A DNA stretch of 64,000 nt from Calcarisporiella thermophila CBS 279.70 (lineage: Eukaryota > Calcarisporiellomycota), in assembly GCF_041956535.1 (NCBI RefSeq), contig NW_027192207.1:467374-531373 (forward strand), given 5' to 3'. The notes beneath the pieces are model-generated. The model did no database searches, had not been told where the DNA came from, and saw only the letters and a program-made list of their open reading frames with translations. Positions 42,179-54,328 of this stretch are shown one piece after another; positions within the stretch are counted from its first letter, which is position 1; each line of letters starts with the position of its first letter. The translations under genes and the position numbers were made by a program.

Positions 42179-43088
42179 GTCCTTTTTTTCACTCTTCGAT
42201 GCTGTGCTCTAAAAAGCTTCTTAAATGCCAAATATGCTACAATAAAGAGAGGCTGGATTGAGAGGGGGGGAGTGGGAGGGAAGGGGGTGTGAACAATGGA
42301 GTGGAGTGGAGTGGAGTGGAGTGGAGTGGAAGTGATATGGTATAATGCAGTGCAATATGGTGCAGTGTGGCGGGATGTGATATAGTATGAAGGAGGTGAG
42401 AAAAGAAAGTGTGGTATTATCTAATAATACAGATAGGAAGCAAATGCAATAGATGCAAGGTAAGTGCGTGCTGTGTGGAGGAAAATGGGGATGTGTAGGG
42501 AGGTTTGATCGTTATTCGCGAGAATAAATACTCTTTCGAGAGTCGACTGGAACGTTTCAATTTCGCCGAGCTTATTATTTATTCAGCGCTTCCCAAGACT
42601 TCGACCTCCACACCACATTCCAATTATAAATGAAAACCTTCCAAATTGGGACAAGATATGATTTAAGCTTTGATGCCTAGATTGACGTTATGTTCGTGGC
42701 TCTGTTTCCTCCCTCCCCTCCTTCCTTTTTAACTGCCCCTTCCGTTGTAAGACGGCGGGAATATGTTTTATTTTTAACCGGAAATCATTTTAGCTAATAC
42801 CGGCAAATATGGAGGATGGAGGGGTGAAATACCTCATATTACGTTTCTCAGCCTAAAAGGGGGAGGAGTTGACAAGGTATTCTTATTCAGTTGAAGCGAG
42901 AGACAGGAGAGGAAAGATCGTATCAAGCCCAATACAGCATAGTAAAAGAGAAACCCACGTGTAGAGAAATAGATAGAGACAGTGAGGGAGAAAGAAGGAA
43001 AATAAATAATAAATAATAAATAAAAGTGTCTGAAAGTTCTTCTGCGTGTACTTGGTACAATAGGATGGGATTGATGTAGTAGTACAGT
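42179..43088. other. Intergenic region upstream of the His-tract gene
   Basis: This is the 5' flank of the His-tract gene (left) and the 3' flank of the Sec14 gene (right). It holds the GTGGA microsatellite at 42297-42330 and AT-rich sequence with TTATTATTTATT near 42570. No gene is supported. Confidence 0.45.
42297..42330. repeat. (GTGGA)n microsatellite
   Basis: Six to seven tandem copies of GTGGA lie about 120 bp before the start codon of the His-tract gene. They are in the promoter or leader. Confidence 0.9.
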
Positions 43089-44168
43089 TCATCGAGACGC
43101 TCGTTCTGAGTCGGAGGCGGCCGCATCGTCTCCAATCCTGAAGTTCTTCCACGGGCCTGCGTCGCTCACCTTGCATCCCTCAGGGCATCTGCACTTGCCT
43201 CCAAATTCCTCTGGCAGGTTCTGCGGGTCCACATACTTGAGCAGTTCGGTCTGGTACTTGCTACCAAGAATGACGATTTTGCTTGCCGTCACTTCATCAA
43301 GGAACGGCTGTTGTTTGTTATTAGGGGTAGAAATGGGGGAGGTGAGACTAAAGGTAAGATTAGTTACGGAATTCGATTGGCTTGCTCACCTTAATCATGT
43401 TGAATGCTCCAGAGAAAAGAAAAGGCGCATTGATGATGATCATCTTGCCCATCAATTCCGGGTAATTGTCCTGCGCAATTGCAGCAATTCGCTTAATGAA
43501 GCCCAAGGCCATGGGGACTTGCCTGAGTGACAGGCCCTTCAAATCGGTGATGGTGAATGTCTGTTCCACTCGTTCGCCAGCTGCCTGTGAGCAGGCTGGG
43601 AACCGCTCATGGATCAAATGTTCATACCCAACAATGAAATGCTTAATCATTCGGTCTTCCGTGGTGATTTTGAACATCCGCGCCACATCAATGCCACCCA
43701 ATTGCTCAATGTACACTGGCCGACCCTTCCTATCTGTCTTATGGTAAAAGCGAGGGTAGAATTTGGCCATCTCTTCGGCCTCGGGGAACACAAAGTTTTG
43801 GACCAGGGAGTCCACGTCCATGTCCCGGCGCCACTGCTCGGTAGCAGTGAACATGGCCTTTGCTGCAGCATGATTGAAGCGCCGTGCACGGAGAAAGCGG
43901 AGTAGAGTAAAGTCATCGTGAGCGGAGGAGATGAGGCCTTCTTGCTCAAGATCCTCACGGAAACGGTGGAGGGCAGCCTCTTGTTGAGGGGTCAGATTGC
44001 CCACTATAAAGTTATGGATGCCAATAAAGAGCGTCGGTGAGTCTGTCTGGGAGAGCCTGCAGGAAGAGTCTGGTAGTTCTTACCTCTGCCCGTTCCTTGG
44101 AATCGCATAGACAAGGTAGACAGAGTGCGCTGGTCGTCGGATGGTGGGAGAAGGGTGCTTGGGGACAT
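43089..44168 (-). CDS. sec14: Sec14-type phosphatidylinositol/phosphatidylcholine transfer protein
   Basis: Three exons join in phase: 44168-44084, 44003-43390 and 43307-43089, giving 305 aa, the usual Sec14 size. The CRAL-TRIO N domain has GNLTPQQEAALHRFREDLEQ and LLRFLRARRFNHAAAKAMF. The lipid-binding CRAL-TRIO domain includes YYHKTD-like FYHKTDRKGRPVYIEQLGGI, TDLKGLSLRQVP, YPELMGKMIIINAPFLFSG and LPEEFGG with the CRCPEGC segment. The protein exchanges PI and PC at the Golgi and supports phosphoinositide synthesis and secretion. The first exon, starting MSPSTLLPPSDD, is a variable N-terminus; the ATG at 44168 is the first in frame. All hallmark residues are intact. Confidence 0.93.
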
Positions 44169-45582
44169 TCTAATGAAGAGCTATGCTGATTCATGGCAGA
44201 TCGAGATTAGTATGCATCACTAGATGATCACCAATGCAATCCACGCAGCATCCATGTTATCAACGGGGAAGCGATCGAGACTTACTCAGGATGAGATTAT
44301 CGAAAGGGATGATGGGATTGCGGGAAAGGAGCGACAAGTATAATTAGGAAATATGGATTGAATGAAGGGGATAAACAAACAAGCACACAAACAAACAATA
44401 TAATATAATATAATATAATATAACGTAGTGCTATTTCCTATTCTAATATTTAATACGAGAGAGTAAAAGAAAGTACAGGGAGCAAAACTTAAAACGAGGT
44501 AAAGAGACCAAAGAAAGAAAGTGGACGAATTTTAGGGCCATAGAAACCCGTCGCGGAGTCTTTGCGCCGATAAGTTCGGGCTGATAGGGCAGCCATTTAT
44601 TAGAAAAGCTTGTTTCTGGGCCCTCTTCTCGGCCTTGTGATGCTCGCCGATTCAGTCCAGCAGAGCTGATTTGCCACGCTGGCTCAGCTCGATCCGGCCG
44701 GCCGTACGACTGGGGAGGAGATGCATGGAGCTATGCGCGCATGCGTGCTTGCATTCATTGAAATGAACATCACGGCCACATTTCGGCTAAGATCTTTAAC
44801 CCTTAATACGCGGCATATTTGGGCAGCGATTTGCAAGAGAGAGGGAGGAAGGGGGGAGGCCTTTGCCTTACTCGCCCGAAACCAGAAAAAGTAGGTCGAC
44901 TTTCAGAAAACCACTGGAGCCGCTTCGAGGAATCTCGCCTGCTTTGGTTGGTTTAGCTCCCAAAATATTCGCCCAAGGACGAGGCTTATGAAATTTTTAT
45001 TTTTGGACCAAAAATAAAAAAGCTTACTTTGATTGCTGCAGTTCTAAATCTATTAGTTTTATTGCTCTTTATTTTATTTTTATTTTTTATCGCCGACTTG
45101 TTTCTTTTTTCTTCTAATTTTCTCATCACGCCGGTTCATTCTCCTTCATTTTATACTTCTGGATTAGATATCACCCTCGCATATCATAATACCGACCCCT
45201 CCTCTCTATTTCCTCTAGTGTACTTATGCATTAGGATTCTGCATGTATTACCAGCAGAACGGTTTCCCTTTCATATTTCTCTCTCGCTTCATTAGTCATT
45301 AGGGTATTTCATTGGATATAATCTAGTTCGAGCTCTCTTGCTCCATTCCCTCCTGGCTCTACATTTAATTGTCATATTCCCTCCGTCCCTCTAATCCATT
45401 TATACACTCATTGTGACTTATTTATCAACTATTTTTATCCTAAAAAGGTTTGCTTATCCCCCTAATTCCCGGGAGTTCAGCCCCCCTTCTTGTGATCTAT
45501 TTGTTCTAATCGATTCTGCTGATTTTCGCTCACAGCCTTCTAAGGGTATACCTGCGCCTCGACTCCCTTTGAATGTTTCGTG
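44169..45582. other. Divergent intergenic region, no gene seen
   Basis: About 1.4 kb lie between the Sec14 (-) and RRM-PUF (+) starts. The region holds the TAATA microsatellite at 44397-44424, GC-rich sequence around 44640-44720 and T-rich sequence from 45040. Two short pieces resemble U2 snRNA but lie 150 nt apart. No gene is supported. The T/C-rich right half is probably the promoter and leader of the RRM-PUF gene. Confidence 0.4.
44397..44424. repeat. (TAATA)n microsatellite
   Basis: Five to six tandem copies of TAATA lie in the 5' flank of the Sec14 gene. Confidence 0.9.
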
Positions 45583-48500
45583 ATGAATAACGGTATGCAT
45601 TAATTGATTATATGTGGATACAGAGATAGTTCTGTATATGCATTGGTCTCGAGCCGCCTTTGCGGGGGTGCTTGACGCCCATGTCTTTATATCTGAATCA
45701 CCTAATTTAACTCTGTGTACTCTCTCCTCTCCTCTAGCCCAAAATCCCGCCCTTGGCTTACTAAGGAGATCAGTGGAGAACTCGGCGGCCGCAGCGAATA
45801 ATGCACAGCTATCCAACCCTGACTACTTCGGCCTTGATGGGCAAGGAGTGTCCATCGCCGGGGGAAAGCGGCAGCGTGCCGACACAATGCCTTCGCGGCC
45901 GACTACCTCCCTTCTCTCTGCCGCTGCTGGTGTCCACCAGCAGCAGCAACAGCAGCAACAGCACAGCCATCAGCCGATTTCAAATCCTCCGGTATTGGCA
46001 CCCAATTCGCGGCCCTCCTTAACTCAAAATCCAACGCCCCGCAAGCCTTCTCCGCTGTCCATTTCGACTCGATTTCGTTCCGGCTCACTGACCCTCCCCT
46101 CTGCGTCATTATCCAAAGCGTTTGGTCCATCCATTTTCGCTTGGTCTGAGCGCGACACCAATGCAGTTCTCTCGCCAACTACTCCGGGCGGTGAGCTGAA
46201 CGAGGAGAGCGCCAACTCCATTGCGCGCACCCTTGGCGTCCTTGGTCTGGACGATCCAATGAGCCCGCGACCCAAGCTCTCGCCTGGCTCGACGCTCCCT
46301 GAATTCTCGGTCACCCCGTCTCCGAAAGAGGATGCGTCCGCAAGTTCGACCGTGGCCACCTCCGCGAACCCGCTCTTGCGTGCGAAGCTCTCCCACCTGA
46401 ATAGGGTTCGGTCGCTTTCCACCTCCGCAACCAATAAATACGACGATGAGTACGTAGAGGGGGGAGAGAACAAGGAGTGGGCTGGCCAAGCTGGAGCGTA
46501 TTCGCAGCTCAATGCTGGCGGCTTAATCCACCCCAACATGGGAGTCCACCGCCTGCATCAAGCGCTCCTCCGCCCGCGCGCTATCTCAGTGGGGGTCCTG
46601 GACTCGCCAAGTTCGCCCACCTATCCGGAAACGGGTCCCAACCCGGGTGCCACGTCGCCTCCGACCTCGGACGCATACGCGTCGTTCATGCCCGACACCG
46701 ATAGCGTCAACATGCTATCGGGAAATGAAATACTGGGTCTCCTCGTCAACGGAGTGATAGATGGGAAACCGCTGAAGGCCTCACCGTTAAACACAAATTC
46801 TGTATTCCCCTCGCGAGAGTCGTCGCCGTTGCTTGGAGATCCATTCGGTAGTCCGGGCGCTTACATGGGGTCTCTGGCAGGCAACGCACCGGCCCCCAAT
46901 GTGTTCGGCACGTCACAGATACCTTCCCGTACCCTTTGGGTTGGGAATCTGGATCCCACGCTAAGCACGGCGGATCTGCGCCAGATCTTCATGTCGCTGG
47001 GTCCTGTGGAGAGCCTGAAGCTTCTCCCCGACCGGGAATGTGGATTTGTGAATTTCACAACGGTGGAGGATGCGGTGCGTGCTCGGGATGAGATTTTGCA
47101 CCGCTTGGGAGGCAGGATTGGAAAATGCGCCGTCCGCCTTGGGTTCGGCAAGGCTGAGCACAACTCTCCCGCTGAGACGCCTACCCGTGCCCTGTGGATC
47201 GGGAACATCCCGGCCACCACCACGACCGAGCAGCTTCAAGAGGTGTTTGCCGCCTTTGGGCCGGTTGAATCAGCGCGAGTTCTCACCCACAAAAACTGCG
47301 GCTTCGTCAACTTTGAGCGCATGGAGGATGCGGTGATGGCCAAGCGCACCATCCAGGGGAGGGAATTGTTTGGAGTGAGCGGCAGTGCGCTAAGAATTGG
47401 GTTCGCAAAGGAGCCCCCGCCCATGCCGTCTCCCATTTTGGGGCAGTCGCTCCCTGGTGCAGTGGGAGGGCTGGAATCCGGCGAGAGAAATGGCAAGGCC
47501 GCAGGCCCGAGCCCGATGAGAAGCGCAGAGGCCTACCAGGCTAGCGTGCAAATGCTGGTGGCCGGCCTGGACCATGTCGAGAGCTTGGAAAGGGAGCGTC
47601 GGGCCATCTACCGTGAACTGGCCATCGAGGGTGAAGATCGAGTGGGGAGCCCTTCAGCCTGCGAGGAGGAGCCGAACCCGGCCGAACCAGTCGTGTATCA
47701 TGCCTCGATTCCATCCGTGCCCGACCCCAATCCACACCGCCGCGTAGACGCCGCTCGACTCCGCGAGATGCGCAAGCGCCTCGACATGCAGCACGTCACA
47801 CAGAAGGAAATCGAAACCATCGCCACGGAGTGTATGGAGGATATCGTTGAACTCTGCAGCGACTACATCGGGAACACGGTCGTGCAACGACTCTTTGAAA
47901 AATGTTCAGAGCCATTGAAGCTCATGATGTTGGAAAAGATTGCCCCGTACTTGGCCATGATCGGAATCCGTAAGTTTATGGCTGTCTCAGCACTCGCAGA
48001 ATGGCACAAATCTAACGCGGTTTCTTCTTCTCCTCTGCTCTATAGACAAAAACGGGACATGGGCGGCGCAAAAAATCATCGAGTGCACCAATGCTCCCGA
48101 ACAGGTATGCCTTGCTTTTTGTTTCTATCGAATAAACAAAAAAAAATATGGACCCAAGCTGATCATCGGAGTTTCTTTTTTTTTCTTCTGCTCTCTTTAG
48201 GTCAATCTGATTAGTACTCATCTTAGGCCTTATGCTCCTGCGCTTATGCTCGATCAATTCGGAAACTATGTGGTACAGTGCACGCTCAAGTTTGGCCCCG
48301 AGTGGAATCAATACGCGTTCGACGCCATGGTCGATCGGACTTGGGAGATTGCCCAGGGGCGGTTTGGGGCCCGGGCAATGCGCACTTGCTTGGAGAGCCA
48401 GTACGCCACTGTGAAACAGAAAAAACAAGTGGCCGCTGCCCTTATCCAGCATGCGCTCCTCATGATCACCAATCCGAACGGCGCACTCCTCCTCACCTGG

Positions 48501-49430
48501 CTGCTCGATACTTCCGCACTCTCCGGTCGCTACCGTCTGCTCGCCCCGCGGCTACTCCCTCATCTGGCCTACTTTTGCATGCATAAGCTGGCCTCTCTCA
48601 CGATCCTCAAGCTCCTTAGCCAGGAGCACGAGTTAGAGGCGCGCGACCTTCTCATCTCGGCCCTCTTCAACTCGCCCGGCGACAAGTCCCTGGCCGAGGT
48701 GCTGTGCGATCAGGTCCACGGGGTCGGGGTCGTCCACAAGGCGCTCACCCTGTATCCCAACGGAACCGAGGCCAAGCGCCGTATGGCGATGCAGATCAAA
48801 CAGCTTTTGGTGCAGCAGAATGTACAGCACTTGCAGGGATATAAGCGCCTCCTAGAGGAGATTCATGGTCTGCTGCAGCATGCCCCAGTGCTTGGCGCTG
48901 CACCCACGACCACGGCTGCCGCCGCGAAGCCAGCCGAGATGCACTCCCACTTGGGCTATCTTGCCATCCCGCGGGAAGGGGCGAACAGCCCCCAGCCGCA
49001 ACCCATGCCGCAGCTACGGTCCCCCACCTTGGCCACATCATTCCCGCCCCCAGCCTCGGTGCCCATGGCCGAATCTTACGGCTACGCTGCACCGCCTCCG
49101 CCCATGGGGGCGCTTCCCCATTACCAGCCCTACCCGCAGCCACCTCAGGCACAGCCACATCTTGCTCCGGCGTCGCAACCTCTCCAGGGTGGACTCTATG
49201 CGGGGCAGCCGGCGGGCTATTTCATCCCCACCTACAATGGCATCACCCCTCCGATGACCCCTCTGCCCCTGCATCATCACAAACCGCATTCAGCGCCCGC
49301 GCAGCATCCCCATCCGCCATCACTTACTCAGCAACCCCCGGTTGGGAAGGGGGAGAAGGGCTGGCATCCCACTCCCCCCTCATCCTCACCCTCATCGATC
49401 ACCTCCTTGGTTGAAGAGGACGCTTCATAA
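45583..49430 (+). CDS. RRM plus PUF RNA-binding protein (Jsn1/Puf1-like)
   Basis: Four exons join in phase: 45583-45592, 45738-47969, 48046-48104 and 48201-49430, giving 1176 aa. The 10-nt first exon encodes MNN and joins to AQNPALGLLRRSV; a longer in-frame start from unspliced sequence is possible but less likely. After a Ser/Pro-rich region with a Gln run come two RRMs (about 400-470, RTLWVGNLDPTLSTADL and CGFVNF; about 490-560, RALWIGNIPATTTTEQL and CGFVNF). PUF repeats follow from about 680, including CSDYIGNTVVQRLFEKC, IGIHKNGTWAAQKIIECT and LDQFGNYVVQCTLKFGP. The tail is Pro/His/Gln-rich. In fungi this architecture binds 3' UTRs, often of messages for membrane or mitochondrial proteins, and controls their stability. 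Confidence 0.92.
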
Positions 49431-50039
49431 ATTAATTATTTCTTATTTAGATTACTTTTTTTTTAGAATATTTTAAAGTCGTTCTGTAATGTTATTCTAT
49501 ACTACATGCTCTATTCTCACCTCTTATTCAAAAAAAAAATCTCGGATATTCTTCATTTTTTGGTCATGGGATATGATTCAGTAAGGTCTTTTTTTTTTTA
49601 CTATATAACGCTTCTTATTCTTAATTTTTACAGTACTCCAAGCCTATTCTATTCTATTTTTTTTTTTTCATATATCTTTTTTTCTTTTCGAAAATACAAA
49701 TGTTCTTTTTTTAACCATTTTTATGCAAATGGGTGCTTATCGTTACCAAAATTGCCCGCCCACCCGTCATTTTGCTGCAAGGCTTTGCATACCGCCGGAA
49801 ACTTTCGTGGTGCCTTTTCCTGTGCTGTGCTTTTTTCCCTACAAGCTCCTTGGACCCTCGCCCTCCCTCCCTATACGCTTGCCATTCCCGAACTGTATAA
49901 CGCTTCCATTTTTCTTTTCGACAGTCCCTGCCGATACCAAGACTGCTTACACACTCCGCCCGCCCTCTTAAGCGCTGTTCCCCTCGTTGAAAGCGGCCCC
50001 CTCCTACTGCGTCTCTCCATTCATAGAGGCCATCGATTA
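49431..50039. other. Intergenic spacer
   Basis: T-rich 3' flank of the RRM-PUF gene is followed by CT-rich promoter sequence of the RhoGAP gene. No gene is supported. Confidence 0.45.
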
Positions 50040-53000
50040 ATGCAGGCATCCACCCGCGACAAACGTGCCTCCACAGCACGGCTTAATTTCTCGGCATCGG
50101 CGGGCGATCCCGTGGTGCAGGAACTTGAGGCCGCACACAAACACTTGAAGGATTTCGCAAAATGGAGCCAAGAAGATAGCGACAATGTGCTCTCCTACTT
50201 CAAGGAAAGGTAAGAGGAAGGATCAGGCTAGCCGAGGCTGATTTCTTGAACCCCCATGGCCGTAGGGGCAAGAAATCAGTGGGGGGGCCCTCTCAAGTTT
50301 CAATGACGAGATGGAATGACCTTTGTTGTGTTATCATGTATAGAATCGAGATTGAAGAGAATTATATCAAGGTGAGTGTGCCCCATCTTCCTTATTATTC
50401 TTGCCATTCACAGCATAATGCACTAACTGCAGTCGCTCGAGCGCTTGGTAACGAAGCAATCCGAGCTGGACGCATCAAGAAAGTGAGTCGCCCCATCGTC
50501 ACCTATGGTTGCTCCCACAGTAATTTCTGACTCTCTTTCGAAGATCCCTTGACAATAAGGCCCGCTGCACCACCTACTACCAAGCCTGGTCCTATCTCTA
50601 CCAAACCACCGATGGCCTTGCTTCGCGGAGACGACAGTTCGTCGCCTCGCTGAGCGAAATCGATCGAAAGCTAAGGGATATGCTGGTACGACCTGGCATC
50701 GTGCTCGTTTTGAATCTTCAGACGCTGAATGGACCCGCCCCCATCTGGGGCGTTTTCTTTGTGTAGGAGCGACATGATCAGATGCGCACAAGGTCCAAGG
50801 ATGCCCTGAAGAATATCACCTCGCAATACCTCGATATGCGGGTCTCCACCGTTCCCAAGGTATGGACTCCGATTCCGGCCCCATTGCTTGTCCCGCTCGA
50901 TAAGAGCAGCCTTCACTGAGCCTTTAAAACTAGCTTAAACGTAGCTATGAGGCCAAATGCCGTGAGCTCGAGCAGGCGCTGCACGCCCAAGCTCAAGCGT
51001 CCAACTTCGATACCCCTCTCCGCGGGAGAGGCGACTCTCAAAGCGCGGGGTCCGAGTTGCGCGACAAGACCTATACCACCTCCCTCGCCGATGATTCGCA
51101 GCCTCATAAGGAGCCGAAAGCACTGGAGAAATTTATGAGCATGTTTGCCAATCCAAATGCCGACCTACTGAAAGCGTCCAAGACACGCAAAGAGATCGAA
51201 GAGAATGGTACGTTGCTATCTGGACTACAGGAAGCTAGCCCTTGCGTTTTTTCCTACCCATTTGCTAACGTCGCTCTGTTTCTTGTAGAAAACGAATATA
51301 GAAAAGCTGTAAGTTGCCTCCCCCCCCTCTCCCTTCCCCCCTTTGCAACCCCCCTTGGTGGTGGTGCTTATTGTTGAAACCTCCCCTTTTTTCTCTCTAA
51401 AGGTGGTAGAGCTTGAGACGCTTCGAGAAGAACAGATCAGCACCATGAACTGGGCCTCCCAAATGGTCAATCTGATGCTCAAGGAGAAAACCTCGTATCT
51501 CAAAAAGATCTTTGGGCGCTACGTCAATTTAGAGCAGACCTTACTTCAGGCCATCGACGAGGTATGGCCTCTTATTTGAGGCTACTTATAATACAGCTTG
51601 CCTTTCGATGGTAGCCTCTAACCGAATAAAATACGCCTTTAGACTGTGGGACAGTTCAGGATAGCGATCGACTGTGTGAATCCGGAATTGGATGCGGAGA
51701 TTTACATGGATGCGCTCAAAGGTGTGACGATGTATCGGATCCCTAAAGTCTTCTATGAAGTAACGTATTCGTGTCGAACCTGGTTTGGAGACGGATGCTA
51801 ATGGGCTTGTGTTTTCATGCGACTCTAGAATTACTACGTCGGCCCCTGCAAAGACATTATCTTCGGAATCCCGTTGACCGCTTACGCTCGAACTAGAAAA
51901 CGCAATGTTCCGTTACTTGTGCAGAAATGTATCCAGTTCATTGACGAGAGAGGTTGGTACCCTCCCCCCCTTTCCCCCCCCAGCGATAATTTCTAGTGGA
52001 TAGAACATGTATTTTTTTTTAATAATACCTCTACGGCAGGGCTCAGCACCAAGGGCTTGTATCGAGTGTCAGCGAGACAGAATCTCATCATCAAATTACG
52101 ATATGCGTTTGAAAAGGATGAGGAGGGAACGGTCTTTGGGCAAAATGGGATCACCGACGATCTGCCAGCCATTGCCGGGCTTCTTAAGGTATACATTTTG
52201 GATATCTGGTTTATATTTTTTTTTTATTTATTTATCGCTGTACTAACACATGGATGTATCTCACTCTCGAATGAGTAGAGCTATTTTCGTGAGCTGCCCG
52301 AGCCTCTGTTCTTGTTTACAGTGCAAGATCGCAAGGAATACTCCAGTGCGTACATTTTACACGCCATAACGCGGCTAACTACTAAATGGGTCATTTTCAT
52401 TTCCGAGTAGGAATTGGCGATGAGTCGTTGCGTCTCACCATCCTAAAATCGCGCCTCCGCACCCTCCCGGATTGCTTGCTTGAGACCCTTCACGTACTGG
52501 TCAAGCATCTTGCTCGCGTGGTTGAACATCAAGATGTGAACAAGATGACCCTCTCCAATCTCTCGCTAATATTCACCCCTGTCATCTTCCATGACCATAA
52601 TCAATCGGATGCACCATCGCAACCCAAGGCCACCGGGATGAGTGGACTGGACTGGTTCGATGACTGCGTGCTCTCGGATTTGATCTGCTATGCCGACGAA
52701 GTGTTTGAAGTCCTCCCGCATCTGGCCGCACGAAACAATTCCATGACGAGCCTGACGTCGGCCGTAACGATAACTGCGGCCGGGCCCGAAGGAAATCCAT
52801 TGGAATCGACATCCACCCACGCAGGTATCGTTGACGATCTGATCAAGGGGGAGCTGAGCGGCGCCAATGGAAAGAGAATCAGCTATGCATCCATCACCGA
52901 TTCCCCATCGGCGATTGCACCCATCGTGGTTCGGCTGGAGAATAGCGTGCCCATGGCTCCTCCAGTGGACGAAATGAACCTGCCTCCCCCCCCTCCGCTA

Positions 53001-53162
53001 CCAATCCATTTCTCGCTGCCTTCCTCCCTGGAGTATCCAATGGATATTCCACCCCGCCCGAGCACCCCCACCCCCGAGCATTCCATGCTGCCGGAACTCA
53101 ATGCGACCAAGGCTAAAGATCCTCGTGCGCCAGGCCAGCCACCGCGTGAATCATCACTATAG
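50040..53162 (+). CDS. F-BAR and RhoGAP domain protein (Rgd1-like)
   Basis: Thirteen exons join in phase: 50040-50209, 50344-50371, 50433-50482, 50544-50685, 50767-50859, 50934-51207, 51289-51308, 51403-51561, 51643-51759, 51829-51952, 52040-52188, 52279-52345 and 52411-53162, giving 714 aa. The N-terminal half is a coiled F-BAR domain: FAKWSQEDSDNVLSYFKER, LERLVTKQSELDASRKSLDNK and YYQAWSYLYQTTDGLASRR. The RhoGAP domain begins near residue 360 (FGIPLTAYARTRKRNVPLLV) and has the catalytic arginine in GLYRVSA, then SYFRELPEPLF and NKMTLSNLSLIFTPV. A Pro-rich tail ends the protein. In yeasts Rgd1 turns off Rho3/Rho4 at membranes during polar growth and cytokinesis. Exon 7 is only 20 nt. Confidence 0.94.
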
Positions 53163-54328
53163 ACACGGAGATGGATGGTGGTGGTTTCGAGCATGTGTTT
53201 AACTTCCGAATAATCATGTCTATTTTACCCTGCATCCCCTCCGTCTCAATTATCCGCTCTAATGTTGACAACTGTATTTATATGTCTTTGGATCCCATGC
53301 TATCCCTGTTATTTAATTGTTTTGTTTTTGAAAGATGTTTTTTTTTGGTGCTGGCTGTTTAGTATCAACTCCTTGCTGTTGGAATGCACAGCTAATATAT
53401 AATTGACTCTATCTAACAGGGCCTGCTCGCGCTGCAACCTTCCTTTTTTTCCCCCTTTCCTAATAGGCAGGCGTAGTGTCTAATAGGGTGGCAGATGCGC
53501 GTGCCATCTTGGCCCGCATGATCCGGCAATACTGGTGCAGGATCGTGGCAACCATAATTGTGAAAAGCAGGCACAGCTGGGCGTGTACTCTATACGGAAA
53601 CCCTAAAATATAGCCTCGAAAGAAAAAAGAGCGTCTCGTCACCAAGCTAGCTCGTTCCCGTGGTCAGCCAAAGCCTGCCACGTCGCCCACCACCGCACTA
53701 GGACGGCGGGGCGGCTGGCCGGAAGACCTCCCTAGTCTCGGGCGGAAATGCAGGCCGGCCGGAGGAGCGCTTCTTAAACGCAGGCGCTCTTTGTGGGGGG
53801 TGGCCCGCGCTGGAAAAAAAAATCTCTGGAAATGGCCATTAAACGCGTTTCCATCTGTCGCGATCTGTGTGGCTTTTACGGACCGCCTTCGCATTTTCAG
53901 CACAAAAAATCACACTCTTTCTTACCCTACCTAATCCCACATCTCCATCCCAGAGTTGGTTGCTCCCTACACTTCTCCTCGGATCAGGCCAACTTCGCCA
54001 GGATCAATCATCCCCTCGTCTCCTCCTCTCTCAGCTGCCATATAACAAACCGCCTGCTGCACCCACAGCCCTCTTGAATTGCACTGAAGGATTCAAAACA
54101 TTCAATTGGAGAAAAGAGAAACCTTGCACAACCCCTCACTGATCTGTTTCTATTTTCTCTGGTTTATTTATTTTTTTTATTTCCATCCTATTTCCACTCC
54201 CTTGTTTAACGTCCACGTTGAACGCCAAGCAGACGCTACAAGGCTGGTTCGCGAGCCTCTTTCGGCCCCGCTCATTTTTTCGATTCTCCACTACAACCAC
54301 ATCGGGACGCGGGTCTGAACTAGTTTTT
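53163..54328. other. Intergenic region, no gene seen
   Basis: The left part is the 3' flank of the RhoGAP gene. GC-rich sequence at 53640-53800 has no supported frame. CT-rich leader sequence from 53920 leads to the phosphatase gene. Confidence 0.45.

Noticed and set aside
44625-44800. Pieces resembling the U2 snRNA 5' end (TTCTCGGCCTT and CGGCTAAGATC)
   Set aside because: In U2 these are nearly contiguous; here they are about 150 nt apart, so the similarity is chance.
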